Assembly: GCA_964644555.1 (NCBI GenBank)
Contig: CAZXWI010000075.1
Span: 1 to 7,198, forward strand
Direction: 5' to 3'
Source: RUG14186 sp964644555
GTDB lineage: Bacteria > Bacillota > Clostridia > Eubacteriales > Anaerofustaceae
Length of the DNA: 7,198 bases
Shown in pieces: positions 1 to 6,600 of this stretch. A program made the translations under genes and the position numbers. How positions within the stretch are numbered: the first letter of the stretch is position 1; every line of letters starts with the position of its first letter. Under the pieces are notes generated by a model. The model was not told the DNA's origin and did no database searches. It saw only the letters and a program-made list of their open reading frames with translations.

Positions 1-3000
1 TAATTCTTGTTCTAAAGCTTCTAATGGTTCCTCATTTAATACATCTAATTCTAAATCATAATCAGCTTTTTTGTATTTTTTAGCACCTGTACCAGCAGGA
101 ATTAATTTACCAATGATAACATTTTCTTTTAATCCTTCTAGTTTATCAACTTTTCCATGTATAGCAGCATCTGTTAAAATTCTTGTTGTTTCTTGGAATG
201 ATGCGGCAGATAAGAAGGAATCAGTTTCTAGAGATGCTTTAGTTATACCTAAAAGAACTGGTTTTCCTGTTGAAGGACGTTTTCCTTCAATAATTAATGA
301 TTTATTAACATCTGAGAAGTGGTTAATATTAACAAGTGTTCCTGGTAAGAACATTGAATCACCACTATTTAAAATCTTAATCTTAGAAATCATACGTTTA
401 GCAATAATTTCAACGTGTTTATCAGAAATATCAACACCTTGAGAACCATATACTTTTTGTATTTCAAGTAAGATATATTCTTGTACTGTAAGTGGATCTG
501 TTACAACTAATAATTCTTTTGGACTAATAGCACCATGTGTTAATCTTTGTCCAGCAACAACTTCTTGATTTAATTCTACAGCAGCTTTAGCTCCATAGTT
601 AGAAGTATGCTTTTTAGTTTCAACATCATTTGTAATATTAATAATTAATTTACCACCATCTTCTTCGATAGCTGTTACAACACCATTAATTTCAGAAATA
701 GTTGCTTTTCCTTTTGGATTACGAGCTTCGAATAATTCTTGAACACGAGGTAAACCTTGTGTAATATCATCTCCACCGGCAACACCACCAGTGTTGAAGT
801 TTCTCATGGTTAACTGAGTACCTGGTTCACCGATTGATTGTGCGGCCATAATACCTACAGCTTCACCAATTTCAACAATTGAACCTGTTGCAAGATTACG
901 TCCATAACATCTTTGACATACACCTTGTTCTGTTTTACAAGTAAGTACAGTTCTAATTGGTACTTTTGTAATACCAGCAGCAATAATTTTGTCAGCAATT
1001 TGTTCAGTAATATATGTATTTCTATCATACATAACTTCTTTTGTTTCTGGATTAATAATCTTTTTATTTGTATAACGACCAACAATACGATTGTAAAGTG
1101 GTTCAATTACAGTACCATCTTTATCATTGATAAAGTCTTCTACTACAACACCTTGTTCTGTACCACAATCTTCACATTTAACAATAATATCTTGTGCTAC
1201 ATCAACTAAACGACGTGTTAAGTAACCAGCATCGGCAGTTTTTAAAGCGGTATCAACAGCACCTTTACGAGCACCGTGAGTAGATAAGAAGAATTCACTA
1301 ATTGTAACACCTTCAGAGAAGGAAGATTTAACTGGGATTTCTACTTGCCCACCACTTGGTTTAGCGAATAATCCACGCATACCAACTAATTGTGTATAAG
1401 AATTAATATCACCACGAGCTTTTGATTGCATCATGATACAAATTGGATTTTCTTTATCTTCTTTAACCATTTCTTCAAGTTCTTTTTGAACTTGTTTTTT
1501 AGCATTATTCCATATTTCAATTACTTTATTATATCTTTCTTCTTCAGTTATTAAACCACGTTTAAATTGTTTATTAACAGTATCAACCATTGCTTGGCTT
1601 TCTTTTAATATTTCTGGTTTTTTAACTGATTCTCTAATATCAGATATAGCGATTGAAATACCAGATAGTGTTGAATACTTAAATCCTAAATCTTTTAATT
1701 TATCAAGCATAACTGAAGTTTCAGTTGTTTGATAACGTTTATAGATTTGAGCAATTATTTTTCCTAATGCTCCTTTATTTAAAGCATCAACTAAAGGCAT
1801 TTCTTTAATTTTTTCAGGAATATTTTCTCCTCTATTAATAAAGTATTTTTTAGGAGTTGTTTTTTCAATATTTTCTTGACTACCATCATTAATATATTGG
1901 AAAGTATCAGGGAATATTTCATTGAATAAAATTTTACCTGGAGTTGTTACTAAATATTTATCTAAGTAAGAATCTGGGAAAATTTTATGTGTAAATGAAC
2001 TAACTGGTAAAGCAATACGCGTATGAAGTGTTATTTCACGTCTTTCATAAGCCATTAATACTTCATTACTATTTTTAAATACTCTACCTTCACCTGGAAG
2101 TCCAGCTTTTTCAATAGTTATATAGTAGTTACCTAATACCATATCTTGCCCTGGTGTAACAATTGGTTTTCCATCTTTAGGTGACAAGATGTTATTAGCA
2201 CCTAACATAAGAATTCTTGCTTCAGCTTGAGCTTCTTCTGTAATAGGAACATGAACAGCCATTTGGTCACCATCGAAATCGGCATTAAATGCTGTACAAA
2301 CTAAAGGATGTAATCTAATTGCACGACCTTCAATTAATTTTGGTTCGAATGCTTGAATACCAAGTCTATGTAATGTTGGAGCACGGTTTAATAGAACTGG
2401 ATGTTCTTTAATTTTTTCTTCAACAATATCCCAAACACGAGGATCTTGATTTTCAATCATTTTTTTAGCAGCTTTTATATTACTTGCAATTTCTTTAGTA
2501 ACTAATCCATTTATAACATGTGGTTTAAATAATTCTAAAGCCATTTCTTTAGGAATACCACATTCATACATTTTTAAACTTGGTCCTACAACGATAACAG
2601 AACGACCAGAATAATCAACACGTTTTCCTAATAAATTTTGACGGAAACGGCCTTGTTTACCTTTTAACATACTAGATAATGATTTTAATGGTCTATTACC
2701 TGCACCAGTTATATTACGTCCACGACGACCATTATCAAATAATGCATCTACTGCTTCTTGTAACATACGTTTTTCATTTTGAATAATGATACTAGGTGCA
2801 CCTAATTCCATTAATTTCTTTAAACGATTGTTACGATTTATTACACGACGATATAAATCATTTAAGTCAGAAGTAGCAAATCTACCACCATCTAATTGAA
2901 TCATTGGACGAAGTTCTGGTGGAATTACAGGAAGAGCATCTAAAATCATCCATTCAGGACGATTTCCTGACTCTAAGAATGCATCTAATACATCTAAACG

Positions 3001-3630
3001 TTTCATTAAACGAATACGTTTTTGACTAGCTGTATCTTTAATTTCTTCTATTTCTTCTTTTATATTTTTTACTTCTTCTTCAAGATTAACTTGACATAAT
3101 AATTCTTTAATAGCTTCAGCACCCATACCTACTCTAAAACTATTTCCATATTTTTCATAGTAAGCACGGTATTCTTTATCACTAATTGTTTGTTTTTTCT
3201 CTAAAGGAGCAGCTCCTGGATCTAAAACAACATATGAAACGAAATATAATACTTCTTCTAAGTCTCTTGGACTCATATCTAGTACTAATCCCATACGAGA
3301 TGGTACGCCTTTAAAGAACCAAATGTGGCTACAAGGAGTAGCAAGTTCAATATGTCCCATTCTTTCACGACGAACTTTTGATCTTGTAACTTCTACTCCA
3401 CAGCGATCACATATAATATTTTTATATCTTAAACGCTTATATTTACCACAAGAACATTCAAAATCCTTAGTTGGACCAAATATTTTCTCGCAGAATAAAC
3501 CTTCACGTTCTGGTTTTAATGTACGATAATTAATTGTTTCAGCTTTTTTAACTTCACCATAAGACCATGAACGAATTTTTTCAGGTGAGGCGATTCCTAT
3601 ACGTAATCCTTCAAATTGATTTACTTCCAT
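1..3630 (-). CDS. rpoC: DNA-directed RNA polymerase subunit beta' (3' end cut by window)
   Basis: This is the catalytic large subunit of the core RNA polymerase. It starts at ATG 3630-3628 (MEVNQFEGLRIGIASPEKIR) and stays open for 1210 codons to base 1; I checked each codon and found no stop or frameshift. In order it shows: the N-terminal zinc-binding domain with Cys59, 61, 74 and 77; clamp helices that bind sigma (about residues 259-303); the switch/active-site lead-in (KRVDYSGRSVIVVGP); the Mg-binding NADFDGD motif at 449-455; the bridge helix (about 771-808); the second zinc site (Cys822, 898, 905, 908); and the trigger loop (about 931-950). The trigger loop has no large insertion, as in Bacilli. 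The terminal SFLSAASFQETTR and LIPAGTG motifs are present, followed by an acidic stretch. With 1210 residues already seen against about 1200 in Bacillus subtilis, probably only a few residues are missing. Oddities are Asn for the trigger-loop His and Thr, and unusual bridge-helix residues. It is the downstream gene of the rpoBC pair. Confidence 0.99.
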   Translation of the reverse strand, partial: MEVNQFEGLRIGIASPEKIRSWSYGEVKKAETINYRTLKPEREGLFCEKIFGPTKDFECSCGKYKRLRYKNIICDRCGVEVTRSKVRRERMGHIELATPCSHIWFFKGVPSRMGLVLDMSPRDLEEVLYFVSYVVLDPGAAPLEKKQTISDKEYRAYYEKYGNSFRVGMGAEAIKELLCQVNLEEEVKNIKEEIEEIKDTASQKRIRLMKRLDVLDAFLESGNRPEWMILDALPVIPPELRPMIQLDGGRFATSDLNDLYRRVINRNNRLKKLMELGAPSIIIQNEKRMLQEAVDALFDNGRRGRNITGAGNRPLKSLSSMLKGKQGRFRQNLLGKRVDYSGRSVIVVGPSLKMYECGIPKEMALELFKPHVINGLVTKEIASNIKAAKKMIENQDPRVWDIVEEKIKEHPVLLNRAPTLHRLGIQAFEPKLIEGRAIRLHPLVCTAFNADFDGDQMAVHVPITEEAQAEARILMLGANNILSPKDGKPIVTPGQDMVLGNYYITIEKAGLPGEGRVFKNSNEVLMAYERREITLHTRIALPVSSFTHKIFPDSYLDKYLVTTPGKILFNEIFPDTFQYINDGSQENIEKTTPKKYFINRGENIPEKIKEMPLVDALNKGALGKIIAQIYKRYQTTETSVMLDKLKDLGFKYSTLSGISIAISDIRESVKKPEILKESQAMVDTVNKQFKRGLITEEERYNKVIEIWNNAKKQVQKELEEMVKEDKENPICIMMQSKARGDINSYTQLVGMRGLFAKPSGGQVEIPVKSSFSEGVTISEFFLSTHGARKGAVDTALKTADAGYLTRRLVDVAQDIIVKCEDCGTEQGVVVEDFINDKDGTVIEPLYNRIVGRYTNKKIINPETKEVMYDRNTYITEQIADKIIAAGITKVPIRTVLTCKTEQGVCQRCYGRNLATGSIVEIGEAVGIMAAQSIGEPGTQLTMRNFNTGGVAGGDDITQGLPRVQELFEARNPKGKATISEINGVVTAIEEDGGKLIINITNDVETKKHTSNYGAKAAVELNQEVVAGQRLTHGAISPKELLVVTDPLTVQEYILLEIQKVYGSQGVDISDKHVEIIAKRMISKIKILNSGDSMFLPGTLVNINHFSDVNKSLIIEGKRPSTGKPVLLGITKASLETDSFLSAASFQETTRILTDAAIHGKVDKLEGLKENVIIGKLIPAGTGAKKYKKADYDLELDVLNEEPLEALEQEL
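781..840 (-). other. RpoC trigger loop, with Asn for the conserved His
   Basis: Residues 931-950 start at QSIGEPGTQLTMR and continue NFNTGGV. This is the mobile trigger loop that folds over the incoming NTP. Gln939, Met942 and Arg943 are kept, but the usual TFH is NFN: Asn944 (AAC, 801-799) and Asn946 (AAC, 795-793). No insertion domain interrupts the loop. Confidence 0.95.
907..1176 (-). other. RpoC second zinc site (split)
   Basis: Cys822 (DCGT), Cys898, Cys905 and Cys908 (TCKTEQGVCQRC) match the four ligands of the second beta' zinc site (E. coli Cys814, 888, 895, 898). An additional cysteine, Cys819 (1176-1174), sits three residues before the first ligand, giving CEDC. Confidence 0.9.
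1207..1320 (-). other. RpoC bridge helix
   Basis: Residues 771-808 span the bridge helix, recognisable by STHGARKG and DTALKTADAGYLTRRL. The helix works with the trigger loop during translocation. Compared with E. coli and B. subtilis, REGL is SEGV, the L770 equivalent is Ser778, and GLADT is GAVDT. Confidence 0.9.
2266..2286 (-). other. RpoC active-site metal-binding motif NADFDGD
   Basis: Codons 449-455 of rpoC encode NADFDGD, followed by QMAVHVP. Asp451, Asp453 and Asp455 correspond to E. coli beta' Asp460, 462 and 464, which hold the catalytic Mg ion for nucleotide addition. The motif is intact. Confidence 0.97.
3400..3456 (-). other. RpoC N-terminal zinc-binding site
   Basis: Cys59-x-Cys61 followed by Cys74-x2-Cys77 (ECSCGKY, then ICDRCGVE) matches the beta' zinc-binding domain, corresponding to E. 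coli Cys70, 72, 85 and 88. This domain contacts upstream DNA and the exiting RNA. All four ligands are present. Confidence 0.95.
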
Positions 3631-3632
3631 TA
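3628..3632 (-). other. Overlapping rpoB stop and rpoC start (TAATG)
   Basis: Read on the minus strand, the five bases are TAATG: TAA (3632-3630) ends rpoB and ATG (3630-3628) starts rpoC, sharing one base. This is seen directly. Such overlaps usually go with translational coupling, which here would help keep beta and beta' in equal amounts; that is inference. There is no room for a promoter or terminator between the two genes. Confidence 0.95.
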
Positions 3633-6600
3633 TTCCTCATCCCCTTCCATATCTTCTTCAAAATTATCTTCCATTTCTTCCTCTAAATCTTCTTCCAAAT
3701 CATCAAATTCATCTTCATATAAATATTCATCTAATTCTTCGCTAGGAAGTTCTGGTTCTTCTTCTGAAGTATTACTTACTTCAAATTCATCATTTGTAAG
3801 ATAAGTATCTTTTTCTTCTTCTTCTAAATCTTTTAATTCATTATAATTTCCATTTTCATCTAAAACTGTAATATCAAGTCCTAAAGCTTGGAACTCTTTA
3901 ATTAATACTCTAAATGATTCTGGAATACCACTTTTTGGAATTGGTGTTCCTTTAACAAGAGATTCATAAACTTTTACACGACCAACAACATCATCTGATT
4001 TAATAGTCATCATTTCTTGTAAAACGTTAGCTGCACCATATGCATATAGTGCCCAAACTTCCATTTCTCCGAATCTTTGACCACCAAATTGAGCTTTTCC
4101 TCCTAGAGGTTGTTGTGTTACTAAACTGTAAGGTCCTGTTGAACGAGCATGTAATTTATCATCAACCATATGGTTAAGTTTAATCATATACATAACTCCA
4201 ACACTAATACGGTTATCAAATGGTTCACCAGTACGTCCATCATAAAGTACGGCTTTACCATCTTCATCAAGTCCAGCTTCTTTTAAAGCATCAATGATTT
4301 CACCACGATTAGCACCATCAAACACTGGAGTTGCTACATAAATACCTAAATTCTTAGCAGCTATACCTAAATGCATTTCTAAGATTTGTCCAATATTCAT
4401 ACGAGATGGAACTCCAAGTGGATTAAGTAAAATATCTACAGGACGTCCATCACTTAAGTATGGCATGTCTTCTTCTGGTAATATAAGTGAGATAACACCC
4501 TTATTACCATGACGTCCAGCCATCTTATCTCCAACGCTAATTTTACGTTTTTGAGCAATATATACACGAACCATCATTGATACACCAGCAGGAAGTTCAT
4601 CACAATTTTCTTTAGTAAATATCTTAACATCATGAACAATACCTTCTCCACCATGTGGAACACGTAAAGATGTATCTCTTACTTCACGAGTCTTTTCACC
4701 AAAGATAGCATGTAATAATTTTTCTTCTGAAGTAAGTTCAGCCATTCCTTTAGGAGTAACTTTACCTACTAAAATATCATCATCTTTAACCTCAGTACCA
4801 ATACGAACAATACCATTCTCATCTAAATTTTTACGTGCATCTTCTCCGATATTTGGAATATCACGAGTAAACTCTTCTGGTCCTAATTTGGTATCACGAC
4901 ATTCTATTTGATAATCTTCAATATGAATTGAAGTATAAACATCATCTTTAACTAATCTTTCATTTAAGATTACAGCATCTTCATAGTTATAACCATTGTA
5001 GTTCATAAACGCTACTGTAACGTTTTTACCTAAAGCCATTTCACCTTTTTCAGTACTTGGACCATCAGCAATAACTTCACCAGCAGTTACTACATCGCCA
5101 GTTCTTACAATTGGAACTTGGTGATAACAAGTACCAGCATTGCTACGTTCAAAACCATTTAAGTAATAAGTATCTTTACCACCTTTAGTTTTAACGATAA
5201 TTTTCTTACCATCAGCATAATCAACTATACCATCAGCTTTAGCCATAATAACAGCACCACTATCACGAGCCGCAATAGCTTCAATACCAGTTCCAACAAG
5301 TGGAGCTTCAGCTTTTAAAAGTGGAATTGCTTGACGTTGCATGTTAGCACCCATCAAAGCACGTTTACCATCATCATGTTCAAGGAATGGGATACCTTGT
5401 GTTGTAATAGATACAACTTGTTGTGGGGAAACATCTATATAATCAATTTTTTCTTTTTCAATCATAATGTTTTCAGTACGATAACGAACTGGAACACGAT
5501 CTGGAATAATAACTCCATTTTCATCTGTTTCAATTGTTGCTTGTGAAATATAATGATCTAATTCTTCATCAGCAGTCATATATACTATTTCATCAGTTAA
5601 TTTACAATCTTTTACTTTACGATATGGAGTCATTATAAATCCATAATCATCAACACGAGCATAACTTGCAAGTGAAGTTATAAGACCGATGTTTGGTCCT
5701 TCAGGAGATTCGATAGGACAAATTCTTCCATAGTGAGAAGGATTAACATCACGAACTTCCATACCAGCTCTATCACGAGATAAACCACCTGGTCCTAAAC
5801 TTGATAAACGACGTTTATTAGTAAGCTCGGCAACTGGATTTGTTTGATCCATAAATTGTGATAATTGACTACTTCCAAAGAACTCTTTAATAGCAGCAGT
5901 TAAAGGTCTGATATTAATTAAAGTTTTTGGAGTAACTTCACTCATTTCTTGAGTACTCATACGATCTCTAATTACTCTTTCAATTCTACTAATACCTATA
6001 CGGAATTGATTTTGCAAAAGTTCTCCTACTTGACGAACACGACGATTTGATAAGTTATCGATTTCATCATAATTACCAATTCCTTCAAGTAAATTCAAAT
6101 AGTAAGAAATAGATGCGTATACATCAGAAATAGTTAAACGTTTTTCCTCAATAGTTTGATCATTTCCAATAACACTAACTACTTTTTCTGGATTTAGTTT
6201 AGAGAAAACTTTAACTTCTTGAATATTGTTATAACTATCTAATTCTTCGTTAATTAAAACTTCTTTTACTCCATATCCATTTTGCATTACTGGAATTAAT
6301 TTTTCTAATTCTTCTTTTCCAATAACTGTACCTTTTTCTAAAACAACTTCACCATTTTCTTTAATTGTTTCAGCTAAAGTGCAACCTAATAATCTTTCGC
6401 AAACATTTAATTTACGATTAAATTTATAACGACCTACTTTAGCTAAATCATAGCGAAAAGCATCAAAAAATCTACTAATTAATTGATTTTTTGCACTATC
6501 TAATGTAGATGGTTCTCCAGGTCTTAATTTAGAATGAATATCTATTAATGATTCATCAGTATTTTTGTTTGTATCTTTTTCAATAGTACGTTTTAAATAA

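Noticed and set aside
71..442. Plus-strand reading frame of 123 codons
   Set aside because: It lies antisense to fully conserved rpoC codons and has no recognisable protein features.
855..1209. Overlapping open frames on both strands
   Set aside because: Both are shadows of the rpoC zinc-site and jaw region; composition is low-complexity Ile/Leu/Asn/Phe typical of AT-rich antisense frames.
3323..3529. Plus-strand reading frame of 68 codons
   Set aside because: Antisense to the conserved rpoC zinc-binding domain, with no ribosome binding site or known motif.
1..3630. Frameshift or in-frame stop in rpoC
   Set aside because: I read all 1210 codons; no TAA, TAG or TGA occurs in frame and conserved motifs follow one another in order.
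3616..3804. Ser-rich plus-strand reading frame
   Set aside because: It is the antisense of the acidic tail of rpoB; repeated GAA/GAT codons read backwards give Ser-rich sequence. No ribosome binding site or family resemblance.
3840..3850. TATAAT-like string as an internal promoter
   Set aside because: Such strings are expected by chance in AT-rich coding DNA, and I see no matching -35 element at the right spacing.
5331..5546. Plus-strand reading frame of 71 codons
   Set aside because: Antisense to conserved rpoB; no supporting signal.
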